From: Candidatus Brocadia sinica JPN1
GTDB lineage: Bacteria; Planctomycetota; Brocadiia; Brocadiales; Brocadiaceae
Assembly: GCF_000949635.1 (NCBI RefSeq)
Contig: NZ_BAFN01000001.1
Span: 1,736,001 to 1,800,000 of the forward strand
Direction of reading: 5' to 3'
Length of the DNA stretch: 64,000 bases
This document shows, in pieces, positions 27,491 through 36,409 of this stretch. Below the pieces are notes generated by a model that saw nothing but the letters and a program-made list of their open reading frames with translations, made no database searches and was not told where the DNA came from. Position 1 is the stretch's first letter. Every line of letters starts with the position of its first letter. The translations under genes were made by a program, and so were the position numbers.

Positions 27491-28450
27491 ATGCAGATAA
27501 ATTTTATCGAACGTAAAGGATACGTTCTTACCAGATCAACGCTAAAATGTCTCAGTCAGGTGGCATCGGTCAATCCCACCCTGGGATGCATTCATCAATG
27601 TGCCTATTGCTACGCAAGGGGTTACTCGATGTATCCGGGTGACGGCAAGGTGCTTATTTACGGGAATATGCCTGAAAAATTAAAACAAGAGTTATCCGCC
27701 CGCCGGAAGTTGCCAGCCTATGTATTTTTTAGTCCAACCTGTGATGTCCTGCAACCCATCCCTCAAGTGCTCAAGGTAACCTATGAGTTGTTGAAAGTTT
27801 TGCTTGAATATGGTATTGGTATAAATCTCCTTACCAAGGGCAGAATTCCCGCAAAATTCCTGCAGTTATTTAGCCAATATAAAAAAATGGTGCACGTTCA
27901 AATAGGCATTACCACATTAGACCGGGATATTCAAAAGAGAATGGAACCTTATGCCGCGACGCCACAAGAAAGAATACAGAATATTGAACGACTCTGTGCG
28001 ATAGGTATTTTGCCCGAAATAAAATTAGACCCGTTGATCCCTGGTGCTACAGATACTGAATCGAACTTAACAGCCTTGTTTAGGATACTTCAGGGATTTG
28101 ATGTGAATTCCACGGGTACCAATTATTTATTCCTGAGACCCCAGATAAAGAAAAACTTGTATAAAGCGTTGGGGAATACACCTCTCTTGCCAAAAATTAT
28201 GGAGCATTACCAAAACAGCAAGTCCATGAATTTACTGGCAGAGCAATCCCGTGTACTTGCCCTGGATTTGGAATATAGAAAACAGTCGTATGAAAAGATT
28301 TCAAGATGGGCTAAGGATTTTGGGATTTATGCCTATGTATGCGGTTGTAAAAATCCGGATATTACCGAAGAACCGTTGTGTGGAATTAACTGGGGTCAGC
28401 ATTTTGAAAAGATTTTGGGACAGAAGCACCTGTTTGAAGAGGGTGGTTAA
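27491..28450 (+). CDS. Radical SAM protein, SplB/Rv2578c-like
   Basis: A 319-residue radical SAM enzyme. The [4Fe-4S] motif is CIHQCAYC (Cx3Cx2C) near residue 36, followed by YARGYSMYPGDGK. The sequence pattern (FFSPTCDVLQPIP, INLLTKGRIP, QIGITTLD, RMEPYAATPQERI) matches the DNA-repair-like radical SAM family related to spore photoproduct lyase, whose substrates are mostly unknown. The ATG lies only six bases after the right arm of the IVS-like element and has no recognisable ribosome site of its own, so translation may depend on the element or on a later start. The C-terminal CGCKNPDITEEPLCGINW adds more cysteines that could bind a second cluster. Confidence 0.85.
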   Translation: MQINFIERKGYVLTRSTLKCLSQVASVNPTLGCIHQCAYCYARGYSMYPGDGKVLIYGNMPEKLKQELSARRKLPAYVFFSPTCDVLQPIPQVLKVTYELLKVLLEYGIGINLLTKGRIPAKFLQLFSQYKKMVHVQIGITTLDRDIQKRMEPYAATPQERIQNIERLCAIGILPEIKLDPLIPGATDTESNLTALFRILQGFDVNSTGTNYLFLRPQIKKNLYKALGNTPLLPKIMEHYQNSKSMNLLAEQSRVLALDLEYRKQSYEKISRWAKDFGIYAYVCGCKNPDITEEPLCGINWGQHFEKILGQKHLFEEGG

Positions 28451-28478
28451 TTTAATCTTTAGAATTTTAATACTACTG

Positions 28479-28508
28479 GGTGGCATGGACAAACTCTGTT
28501 TGTCCGTG
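28479..28508. repeat. GGACAAAC/GTTTGTCC palindrome, copy 1
   Basis: CATGGACAAAC, three bases, GTTTGTCCGTG: an almost perfect hairpin with an 8-bp core, just after the radical SAM gene. A related palindrome (GGGCAAAC ... TTTGTCC with the flanks GGTAGCGTG/CATGC) lies at 59061-59092. Confidence 0.6.
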
Positions 28509-28649
28509 TTTTACTTGTTTGAATGGGGATTACAATACCTCAGATCAATATATTCTGATGAAAAAAACAGGTTTTTTACAAAAAGCACAGAAGAATTTGC
28601 TTGCAAAAGAGTTTTGAGAAATAGAGGATATCTGTACAGGAAATTTTAA

Positions 28650-28988
28650 AAGTATGAAGAGATTAAGCGGGCAGGTAAAACACCTATTTTATTCATTATG
28701 ACCACTGAGACAAAAGAAAGTGATGAAGTTGCTGGATATCTCGAAACTCGTTACCCTGAGTTTAAAAATGCAGTTCTTGTTATTTATATCAACAAAAGCG
28801 GCGAAATAATCGAAAGCAAGGCCAAGAAAGATAGGGCAGAACTTGAAAAACTGAGAAAGGCTGCCGATGCTATTGATTGCGATAGTTCCCCATACAAGGT
28901 TGTCGTGTCTGTTCTCATGCTGAGAGAGGGCTGGGACGTGGATTGCGGAAGATGTTCCCGCACGATATTACACATGAGAAGATGCTGA
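28650..28988 (+). pseudogene. Fragment of type III restriction enzyme Res helicase
   Basis: A stretch of about 100 codons from the second helicase domain of a type III Res subunit: KTPILFIMTTETKESDEV, LETRYPEFKNAVLVI, then SPYKVVVSVLMLREGWDV (helicase motif VI region). The frame is open only from 28650 and loses similarity after GWDV, running into the TGCTGAA palindrome at 28980 and a stop. The nuclease end, the first helicase domain and the arginine-finger motif are absent, so this is a remnant. Confidence 0.8.
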
Positions 28989-29006
28989 ACCAAGTTCAGC
29001 ATGACA
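28980..29006. repeat. TGCTGAA palindromic repeat, copy 2
   Basis: Second copy of the 27-base palindrome seen at 18290-18316 (24 of 27 identical by eye). It sits exactly where the upstream Res fragment loses its frame and before the next fragment resumes at 29048. Confidence 0.7.
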
Positions 29007-29047
29007 GGTTAGAAATCACAGAAGAACTTTGTGTTGTAGGGACTTAG

Positions 29048-29370
29048 GCATTTCTGGAGTTTGTGGAATCAATTAAAAGCGAGGGCGTTGAACTTGGTTA
29101 CAGAAGCATGGGAGAAACGGCAAAAGGTAATTCCCCGATAGTAATTGAACCAGATAGGGAAAATCCAGGCAAAGATCTTGAGAAACTTGATATAAAGATT
29201 CCTGTGCTTACTCCCAGACTTTACAGAGAATATAAAAGACTTGAAGAAATAAACATAGATAAATTTCACTTTACACCCGTAGAACTGAAAACATTTTCCG
29301 AAGAAGAAAAGAAAGAGATTGTCTTTAAGGATATAGAAGGTCAGATGTCGCACATTACCGTATTTGAAGG
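29048..29370 (+). pseudogene. Fragment of Res C-terminus running into the Mod start
   Basis: A second piece of the same decayed locus, in another frame. LDIKIPVLTPRLYREYKRLEE and FSEEEKKEIVFKDIEGQMSHIT match the C-terminal part of type III Res-like helicases. After HITVFEG the frame loses similarity; from 29368 the next frame reads DEEVTNVVLPFHSIEHVDE, the expected N-terminus of the methyltransferase. A small deletion or frameshift therefore lies near 29366-29370. Confidence 0.7.
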
Positions 29371-29418
29371 GATGAGGAAGTTACTAACGTTGTCCTGCCA
29401 TTTCATTCCATTGAGCAT

Positions 29419-30999
29419 GTGGATGAACCAAGAGAAGAAAAAAGCAAGACAGGTCAGTTAAAGCTGTTATCTACCGATGATAGGGGCAGGCAACTCAAGG
29501 GGTGGACAAATAAGTTGATCTGGGGAGATAACAAGCTGGCGCTTTCATCGCTTATCAACGGCCCCTTAAGAGAAGAAATAGAAAGGGAAGGAGGCCTGAA
29601 ACTCATTTATATAGACTCACCCTTTGCAGTCGGTGCCGATTTTTCATTTCAGATAAGGCTCAACGGTGATGAGGTAACAAAAAAGCCTTCCATCATTGAA
29701 GAAATTGCATACAGGGACACATGGGGTAAAGGCATCTCCTCTTACCTCTCCATGATGTATGAGAGACTGAAACTCATGCATGCTCTGCTGGCGGAGGATG
29801 GGAGCATTTATGTGCATTGCGACCGGCGGGTAGATGCCTATTTGAGGTTAATACTAGACGATGTGTTTGAAAAAGACAATTTTAAAAACGAAGTTATTTG
29901 GTGTTACAAGGAACGAGAAAGAGTTTTAAATACTTATAATCCTAAGCATGACATGCTTCTCTTCTATTCAAAATCTAATAGTATAGATAGACCTTTCAAT
30001 TGGCAAGAGGCAACCGAAGAATATTCTGAAGTTACAAAAAAGAAATTTAAATACAAGGACGATAAAGGTTGGTATCAAATCAGAGGAAAAAATACAATGG
30101 GTAGTCCTATTCAAGCTGCCGATGGATTAACTCCTGAGGATGAACAAAATTATCCAGGACTGACCTATAGAGATTATATAGAAAATAGAGCAGGTGTAGC
30201 ACCAAGAGATTGGTGGAATATTGATATCATCAACAAAGCCGCCGATGAAAGAACTGCATATATTACCCAAAAACCAGAAGCTTTACTTGAAAGAATTGTG
30301 AAAGTCTCTTCCAACGATGGCGATCTTGTGGCAGACTTTTTCTGCGGTTCAGGCACAACCCCTGCCGTAGCCGAAAAACTAGGCAGGAAGTGGATTGCCT
30401 GTGACCTCGGCAGATTTGCCATCCATACCACAAGAAAAAGACTGATCCAGGTACAACGTGAACTCAAAAGAGACGACAAACCCTATAGGGCGTTTGAGGT
30501 CTTAAATCTTGGGAAATACGAAAGAAAATATTTTATGGGTATCAATCTTGATTTGACGGAGGATGAACAGAGAAGACAGCTTGAATTAAAACATGAGGCA
30601 TACATAAATCTGATCCTGGAAGGTTACAAGGCAAAAAGGGTAGAAGGCTTGAGGACGCTTTGCGGGGTGAAGGCACAGAGATTTGTCCATGTCGGTCCCC
30701 TGGATTTTCCCATTACCAGAAAAACCGTTGAGGAGATTTATGATGAATGCCGGGAGAAGGTAATCACGCAGGTTGATGTGTTGGGTTTTGAGTTTGAGAT
30801 GGGATTGTTGCCGCGCATAGAAGATGAGATGAAAGATAAAGGAATAAACTTGAAACTCAAATATATTCCACGAGAAGTCTTTGATAAGCGGGCGGTGAAA
30901 AAGGGACAGGTAAAATTCTATGACGGTGCATACCTTGAGGTAAAACCCGAAGTAAAAGGCAAAAAGGTCAAGGTTCGACTGAAAGATTTTACGACCTAA
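29419..30999 (+). CDS. mod: Type III-like DNA adenine methyltransferase (Mod), damaged
   Basis: A 526-residue beta-class N6-adenine methyltransferase as it stands. Domain order fits the class: catalytic motif IV first (IYIDSPFAVGADF, residues 64-76), target recognition in the middle, and the SAM-binding motif I late (DFFCGSGTTPAVAE, about 305). Motif IV normally reads DPPY/DPPF; here the second residue is Ser because of TCA at 29617-29619, which may weaken catalysis. The true N-terminus begins further up (from about 29368, DEEVTNVVLPFH), and the frame is cut by TAA at 30997-30999 although it continues with family-like sequence to 31416. With frameshifted res fragments upstream, this is probably a dying gene. 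Confidence 0.8.
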   Translation: MDEPREEKSKTGQLKLLSTDDRGRQLKGWTNKLIWGDNKLALSSLINGPLREEIEREGGLKLIYIDSPFAVGADFSFQIRLNGDEVTKKPSIIEEIAYRDTWGKGISSYLSMMYERLKLMHALLAEDGSIYVHCDRRVDAYLRLILDDVFEKDNFKNEVIWCYKERERVLNTYNPKHDMLLFYSKSNSIDRPFNWQEATEEYSEVTKKKFKYKDDKGWYQIRGKNTMGSPIQAADGLTPEDEQNYPGLTYRDYIENRAGVAPRDWWNIDIINKAADERTAYITQKPEALLERIVKVSSNDGDLVADFFCGSGTTPAVAEKLGRKWIACDLGRFAIHTTRKRLIQVQRELKRDDKPYRAFEVLNLGKYERKYFMGINLDLTEDEQRRQLELKHEAYINLILEGYKAKRVEGLRTLCGVKAQRFVHVGPLDFPITRKTVEEIYDECREKVITQVDVLGFEFEMGLLPRIEDEMKDKGINLKLKYIPREVFDKRAVKKGQVKFYDGAYLEVKPEVKGKKVKVRLKDFTT

Positions 31000-31416
31000 T
31001 ACACGCAGGACGACCTTGATGAGATAGAGCAAAACCTCAAGAATGGCAGTAATAGAGTCGTTATAGAAAATGGCCAGATAATCAGGATAGAAAAAGACAA
31101 GAACGGTATCGTGAAAAGAGACATTTTAACGAAAGATTGGGTTGACTGGATAGATTACTGGGCGGTAGATTTCGATTATGCAAACAAGAAAGAGATTGTC
31201 AGAATAGGGAAAAATGGCGCATCAGAAGAGGCCTGGACAGGAAGTTATATTTTTGAAAATGAATGGCAATCCTTTAGAACCAAGAAAAATGCTGAGCTTG
31301 AATTCGAATCCTCGTGGCATGAATACAAAAAGGGTGGTAGATACAAAATAGCCATAAAGGTTGTTGATATTTTAGGACAAGATACAACTCAGGTGGTAGA
31401 AGTTAAGGTTGAATAA
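31000..31416 (+). pseudogene. C-terminal part of Mod beyond a premature stop
   Basis: The reading frame of the methyltransferase continues without a shift after the TAA at 30997-30999, for 138 more codons (YTQDDLDEIEQNLKNG ... WVDWIDYWAVDFD ... QVVEVKVE). The composition and frame continuity show this was one protein of about 680 residues before the nonsense change. An internal GTG at 31111 could start a short separate product, but nothing supports that. Confidence 0.75.
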
Positions 31417-31494
31417 ACCCGAGAAAACATTTTTGGCTGAAAGAAACGTTGATAGTGGCACTTTATATAAAGAGGTTGCAAAATTACTGGTTGA

Positions 31495-31767
31495 CCGAAA
31501 GCCGTGTTTGGGGAGCAGTTGCCATTTGATGCACTCATGAAGGCACAAGAGGAGTCCGCAAGGTGCAGGATAATGTTCCTCGTTGGCACATCTGCCGTTG
31601 TCCAGCCCGCGGCATCCTTACCTTTTTTGGCAAAACAGAAGAGGGCTCAAATAATTGAAATAAATATTGAAAAAGCTTTTCCCGATGCAGATTATTTTAT
31701 TATGGAAAAGGCAGGGACGTTCCTTCCCATGATCGTTGAAGAGATAAAAAAGATACTTATTCTGTAA
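31495..31767 (+). pseudogene. C-terminal fragment of a SIR2/CobB-type deacylase
   Basis: About 90 codons of a sirtuin: VFGEQLPFDALMKAQEE, MFLVGTSAVVQPAASLP (the conserved GTS-VxPA NAD-binding segment), IIEINIEKAFPDADYFI, then AGTFLPMIVEEI. The N-terminal two thirds, including the catalytic HG motif and zinc cysteines, are missing; the frame is closed by TGA at 31492-31494. It follows the wrecked methyltransferase and may be left over from a larger deletion. Confidence 0.8.
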
Positions 31768-31801
31768 AAAGCTGATTTTATATAATGAAGATTTTTGGAG
31801 A

Positions 31802-33736
31802 ATGATGGAGGAAAGATTGTCATTGAAAAATCTGGAAGAGAATTTTAGAGAATTAACCTGGAATGATTTACAGAATTGGGTTGGCAGCCGTACCTTAAAA
31901 AGGGGGGAAGATTATTTCAAGCGTGGCCGGGTTACGAACTTGAGAATTGCACCGACGGGGATCCTTGCCAGGGTATCTGGCACCGATGAATATACAACCC
32001 TCGTTACGATACACGGGCAAGGCCAGCAGAAGGAAATCACATCTGATTGCACCTGTCCCTATGGCAGCGGTTGCAAACATGCCGTCGCCACGGTCCTGGC
32101 ATTTTCCCAGGCTATTAAAGACAAGAGAAAAGTACCAACAGCCCAATCGACCGACCCGGACATCATGAAGATGAAAGGACTTGACGACGGTGAGTACGAA
32201 GAAGACGACTACGATGATCCCGGAGATACCCAAACTCGATCAAAAAAGTCTTCCGCTAAATCAACCCCGGACAACGATATCGCAGAGTTCCTTGACCAGC
32301 ATGACAAGGAGTTCCTGAAAAAATTCGTGATAACGCTTGCAAACAGGTATCCGGAGGTTTACACAGAGCTTTTGGACAGCGCACGGTTAGCCGGTGGCAA
32401 GGTGGAAAAGCTTATTTCCAGCATACGCCAAGAGATAGATAACATTATATCAGAACCGGCATGGCGTAACCATTGGTCAGATGAGGGAAACCCGTCTGAT
32501 TTTAGCAGGGTGAAGTCTATGATGTTGCATCTTTTTGACCAGGGTTATTACGATGCCGTCACTATTATTGCCGGGGAATTGCTGGATAAAGGTAATTCGT
32601 ACGTTGAAACCTGCGATGATGAAGGTGATTCAGCTTTGCAAATTTCTGAATGCCTGGAGATCGGATTTAAAGCGGTTAAAAAGTGTGAATGGCCAAACGT
32701 GAGTAAGATTATGTTCATCATAGAAGCGGAACTGCAGGACGAATATGATCTGTGCGGTGGTGCATACGAAATCTTAGAATCAATACGTGACAAATCGGCA
32801 TGGTCTGCAGCGGCTGACGATTTATCAGACAGGCTTGCTGATTTGCCATCCTCAAAGAATTCTAACAGCGAATTTAGCAGCAATTACCGGAGAGACCGCA
32901 TTTCCAATTTTCTTATCTCTGCCTTAGAAAAATCGGGCAGGAATGAAGAGATACTTCCCTTATGCGAGGAAGAGGCAAAAATTACCGGCAGCTGGGTACG
33001 GTATGTTGAGAGGTTGATCGGGGCAAAAAAATATGATGAAGCCAGAAAAGCTGCTGAAGAGGGTATAAAGCAGGTTGGCCAAAAGTACCCGGGAATTGGG
33101 AATACCCTGAGGGAACATATTGCAAAACTTGCAGAAAAAAGCGGCGACTATGATTCAATCTTATTCCTAAGACAGGAAGAATTTTTAGAGTATCCTTGCC
33201 TGAAAAATTACAATAAACTCATAGAAGCGGCGGTCAACACGAAAAGCGAAACAACGATCAGGGACTGGGCACTACAGTTTTTAGAAACGGGAAACGTGCA
33301 TACCCGAGGAGATCTAAAGTCCCCACAAAAAATCAAAGAAAGGTATTCCAAAAGTTTCCCTGCATATGATGTATTAATTGATATAGCGGACAAGGAGAAA
33401 GACGCTGATAAGGTATTGCATTGGTACAGACAGTCTTACGCTAAGGATCGTTGGTTTTCCGAGAAACATGTCCAGGTTGCCCATGCTATCGCAGGAAAGT
33501 ACCCTGACGAGGCGCTAAAGATATGGTGCGCATTGGCAGAAAATCAAATTGCGTTAACAAAGCCATCAGCGTACGAAACAGCTGTGGGCTATCTGAAACA
33601 GGTGCGTGACATTTATCGAAAGACCCATCGGACGAAGGAGTGGGAATCTTATGTAGCCGTTTTAAGAGAAAGCAATAAAAAAAAGATACGATTTATACAA
33701 AGTTTACGTACCCTTACCGGCGAAAGGATTATATAG
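31802..33736 (+). CDS. SWIM zinc-finger domain protein
   Basis: A 644-residue protein with a SWIM zinc finger near residues 83-95 (CTCPYGSGCKHAVA, the CxC...CxH pattern). The remainder is helical, with repeated pairs of helices (for example EAREEGIKQVGQKYPG-like segments and AIAGKYPDEALKIWCALAENQ) suggesting a TPR/HEAT-like solenoid. Proteins of this layout occur alone or beside SNF2-type helicases and bind nucleic acid or partner proteins; function here is unknown. A charged, probably disordered linker (DDGEYEEDDYDDPGDTQ) follows the finger. The start is 31802 or the next ATG at 31805, which is better spaced from the upstream GGAG. Confidence 0.85.
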   Translation: MMEERLSLKNLEENFRELTWNDLQNWVGSRTLKRGEDYFKRGRVTNLRIAPTGILARVSGTDEYTTLVTIHGQGQQKEITSDCTCPYGSGCKHAVATVLAFSQAIKDKRKVPTAQSTDPDIMKMKGLDDGEYEEDDYDDPGDTQTRSKKSSAKSTPDNDIAEFLDQHDKEFLKKFVITLANRYPEVYTELLDSARLAGGKVEKLISSIRQEIDNIISEPAWRNHWSDEGNPSDFSRVKSMMLHLFDQGYYDAVTIIAGELLDKGNSYVETCDDEGDSALQISECLEIGFKAVKKCEWPNVSKIMFIIEAELQDEYDLCGGAYEILESIRDKSAWSAAADDLSDRLADLPSSKNSNSEFSSNYRRDRISNFLISALEKSGRNEEILPLCEEEAKITGSWVRYVERLIGAKKYDEARKAAEEGIKQVGQKYPGIGNTLREHIAKLAEKSGDYDSILFLRQEEFLEYPCLKNYNKLIEAAVNTKSETTIRDWALQFLETGNVHTRGDLKSPQKIKERYSKSFPAYDVLIDIADKEKDADKVLHWYRQSYAKDRWFSEKHVQVAHAIAGKYPDEALKIWCALAENQIALTKPSAYETAVGYLKQVRDIYRKTHRTKEWESYVAVLRESNKKKIRFIQSLRTLTGERII

Positions 33737-34044
33737 AATCCCTGTATAAAAACTTCCTTTTTTGTAAGTTTTTTACCTCCCTTTCATCGCAAGGAATGAA
33801 AATAGGTTAAAGAAAATCTCGATCGGGGTCAAGGGTCAAGTTTTTTGCTCCTTGCCTCTTGTTCCTTTTTATTTTGAAAGGGCATCGAAAGGTACTTTGT
33901 GTGGTGAGTATGTCATCACCGGAGATATATCCGGGACTGTTGAAGGAACATGTCGGCTTGTAATAGAAGTTGTGACTATCTCATCCTGTTTTAAATGATG
34001 AGATTAGAACGGTTGGGATTTACAAAAAATAATAGAGGATAAGC
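33737..34044. other. Intergenic region after the SWIM gene
   Basis: No gene. An AT-rich hairpin (AAAAACTT at 33748-33755 with AAGTTTTT at 33766-33773) followed by T-rich sequence may serve as a terminator for the SWIM gene. The remainder holds a direct GGGTCAA/GGGTCAA pair near 33826-33840 and the ribosome site GAGGA of the next gene. Confidence 0.45.
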
Positions 34045-34512
34045 ATGTATCAAAACTTAAAAATAGGGAACTTTTTGATTATATTTATCGGAATTACGTG
34101 CGTAATTGGCTGTAGAAATGCTGACGTTAGAAAAAATGATATTAAATCAATTGACAGTAAAAAAACCGACGCCAAAAACAGTAGCAAACAATCCGATCTT
34201 TATGATGAAACAGGCATTGCTTCATTCATTTCTGATGAATACGATGGCAAAATGACCGCGAGTGGTGTCCGTTATGATAAAAACAAATTGACAGCTGCTC
34301 ATCCGTCGTTGTCCTTTGGAACAAAAATATTGATTACCAATTTGATGAATAAGAGAAAGGTTGAAGTAATTGTTATAGACCGTTTTTATCGCACGACGGA
34401 CAGGATTGTGAATGTTTCACATAGGGCCGGTGTAGAATTAGATTTGATAGAGAGCGGGATTGCAAAAGTAGGCATAACGATCATTGAAAAAACCGGTCAG
34501 AATTTCAAGTAA
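34045..34512 (+). CDS. rlpA: RlpA-like double-psi beta-barrel lipoprotein
   Basis: A 155-residue exported lipoprotein. The signal peptide (LIIFIGITCVIGC) ends in a lipobox, so the mature protein starts at Cys near residue 23. The RlpA domain follows: GIASFISDEYDGKMTASGVRYD, LTAAHPSLSFGTKILITNLMN, then the VIVIDRFY segment. In most RlpA proteins this last motif reads NDRGPF before the R-I-D-L-S segment; here GP is replaced (DRFYRTTDRIVNVS). The catalytic aspartate position is kept. RlpA cleaves glycan strands lacking stem peptides at the division septum; the change may alter activity. No SPOR domain is present. Confidence 0.85.
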   Translation: MYQNLKIGNFLIIFIGITCVIGCRNADVRKNDIKSIDSKKTDAKNSSKQSDLYDETGIASFISDEYDGKMTASGVRYDKNKLTAAHPSLSFGTKILITNLMNKRKVEVIVIDRFYRTTDRIVNVSHRAGVELDLIESGIAKVGITIIEKTGQNFK

Positions 34513-34680
34513 AAGGGATTTGTTCTCTATCCAACTGAATAACTGTGGATAATTGGGAACACCACCCGCATTTTTCTTGGCGCGTTAACAGCTATCTGAT
34601 ATCATGTTCACACTACGGCGGGAATTGAAAGGGTAATTGTTCAGGATCTTTCCCATAACAAGAAAAACACCAGGTATACC

Positions 34681-36402
34681 ATGGAATTCAAACACGATGT
34701 TCTCATAGTGGGAGCCGGGCTTGCCGGTTTGCGGGCGGCAGTAGAGGTGGCGGGAGTTGCGGATGTTGCCCTGATCAGTAAGGTGTTTTCCACCCGCTCT
34801 CATTCCGGTGCCGCCCAGGGAGGTATTGCCGGAGCGCTGGGCAATGAAGAGCCCGATTCATGGGAATGGCACATGTACGATACGGTCAAGGGGGGGGATT
34901 TTCTCACTGACCAGGATGCAGCTGAAGTTCTGACGCAAGATGCCCTCCGGGCTATTTACGAGCTTGAGCATATGGGTGTTCCTTTCAACAGGACCCCGGC
35001 TGGTACCATTGCCCAGCGGGCATTTGGCGGCCATACCCGCGATTTCGGCAAGGCGCCGGTTAAAAGGGCATGTCATGCAGCCGACCGTACTGGCAGGGTA
35101 ATTATGGATACCTTGTACTTCGAATCACTCCGGAAGGGGATTAAGGTCTATGAAGAATTTTATCTGCTGGATCTGATTATGCAGGAAGACACGGTTGCAG
35201 GTCTCGTGGCATACGATCTTGCAACGGGCGCTGTTCACGTCTTTCATTCGCGGGTAGTCGTGTTAGCAACGGGTGGTTTCGGCAAGGTGTACAAAACCAC
35301 CTCCAACTGTTTCGCGAATACCGGGGATGGAGTGTATCTTGCCTATAGGGCAGGGGTGCCTCTCGAGGATATGGAGTTTGTTCAATTTCATCCCACCGGT
35401 ATTTATGGCATGGGTGTGCTCATTAGTGAGGCAGCCCGCGGCGAAGGGGGTATGCTTCGGAATGGGAAAGGGTACCGGTTTATGGAAAGGTATGCCCCAG
35501 GCTTAAAAGATCTTGCCCCACGGGACGTCATTAGTCGTGCAATTTATGACGAAATTCGTGAGGGCAGGGGAATTGATGGACGGGATTACGTCCACCTTGA
35601 TCTTACCCATCTGGGGAAAGAACGCCTTGCGGCGAAACTCTCTGATATTTCCTCCTTTGTCCGGATCTATCTGGGAATCGATCTGGTCAGGGATCTCATC
35701 CCCGTACAGCCCACCTGCCACTATATGATGGGAGGGATTCCCACAAACCTGGATGGCCAGGTTCTTGATGAAAATCAACAAGTGATACAAGGCCTTTATG
35801 CAGCCGGTGAATGTGCCTGTGTATCGGTGCACGGCGCTAACCGGTTGGGCTGTAATTCGCTACTTGACCTTGTGGTGTTTGGGCGCAGGGCAGGGAAAAA
35901 GATACTCCAGGCACTGGATGGTCTTGCCTGGGTCTCGTTGCCCGATCAACCAGAAAGGGATACTCTTGCAAAGATCGATCGTTTGAAGAGGCGACAGGAT
36001 GGAGAAAAGGCCGGGGTATTGAGGAATGAGATGCAAGAGGCCATGATGGCGTATTGCTCCGTATTCCGTAACAAGAAAGACCTGAATAAAGCCCTTGCAA
36101 CTATCCGGTCTTTAATGGAACGATATGAGGGAGTTGCAATAGACAATCGCGGGCTTGGATTTAACACAGACCTTACGGAAGCCCTTGAATTGGAATCTTT
36201 ACTCAACCTGTCATATATAATCCTGGTTTCTGCATTGGCAAGGGAAGAAAGCCGTGGCGCTCATTTCAGGGAAGATTATCCCGAAAGGGATGATCAAAAC
36301 TGGCTCAAACATACCTTAATCCGGAAGACTATGGACGGTTATCGCCTCTTCTACAAGCCGGTGACTATTACACGATTTGAACCAAAACCGAGGGTGTATT
36401 GA
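34681..36402 (+). CDS. sdhA: Succinate dehydrogenase/fumarate reductase flavoprotein subunit
   Basis: A 573-residue FAD subunit of complex II. The dinucleotide-binding motif is VGAGLAGLRAA at the N-terminus; the histidine that holds FAD covalently lies in SHSGAAQGGI. Substrate-binding residues are visible in FHPTGIYG, in the GEGGMLRNG segment and in HGANRLGCNSL; the C-terminal ESRGAHFREDYPERDD is also conserved. The iron-sulfur subunit gene starts at its stop codon. Direction (succinate oxidation or fumarate reduction) cannot be read from the sequence. No membrane-anchor gene (sdhC/D) is found next to it on either side. Confidence 0.95.
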   Translation: MEFKHDVLIVGAGLAGLRAAVEVAGVADVALISKVFSTRSHSGAAQGGIAGALGNEEPDSWEWHMYDTVKGGDFLTDQDAAEVLTQDALRAIYELEHMGVPFNRTPAGTIAQRAFGGHTRDFGKAPVKRACHAADRTGRVIMDTLYFESLRKGIKVYEEFYLLDLIMQEDTVAGLVAYDLATGAVHVFHSRVVVLATGGFGKVYKTTSNCFANTGDGVYLAYRAGVPLEDMEFVQFHPTGIYGMGVLISEAARGEGGMLRNGKGYRFMERYAPGLKDLAPRDVISRAIYDEIREGRGIDGRDYVHLDLTHLGKERLAAKLSDISSFVRIYLGIDLVRDLIPVQPTCHYMMGGIPTNLDGQVLDENQQVIQGLYAAGECACVSVHGANRLGCNSLLDLVVFGRRAGKKILQALDGLAWVSLPDQPERDTLAKIDRLKRRQDGEKAGVLRNEMQEAMMAYCSVFRNKKDLNKALATIRSLMERYEGVAIDNRGLGFNTDLTEALELESLLNLSYIILVSALAREESRGAHFREDYPERDDQNWLKHTLIRKTMDGYRLFYKPVTITRFEPKPRVY

Positions 36403-36409
36403 TGTGGAA

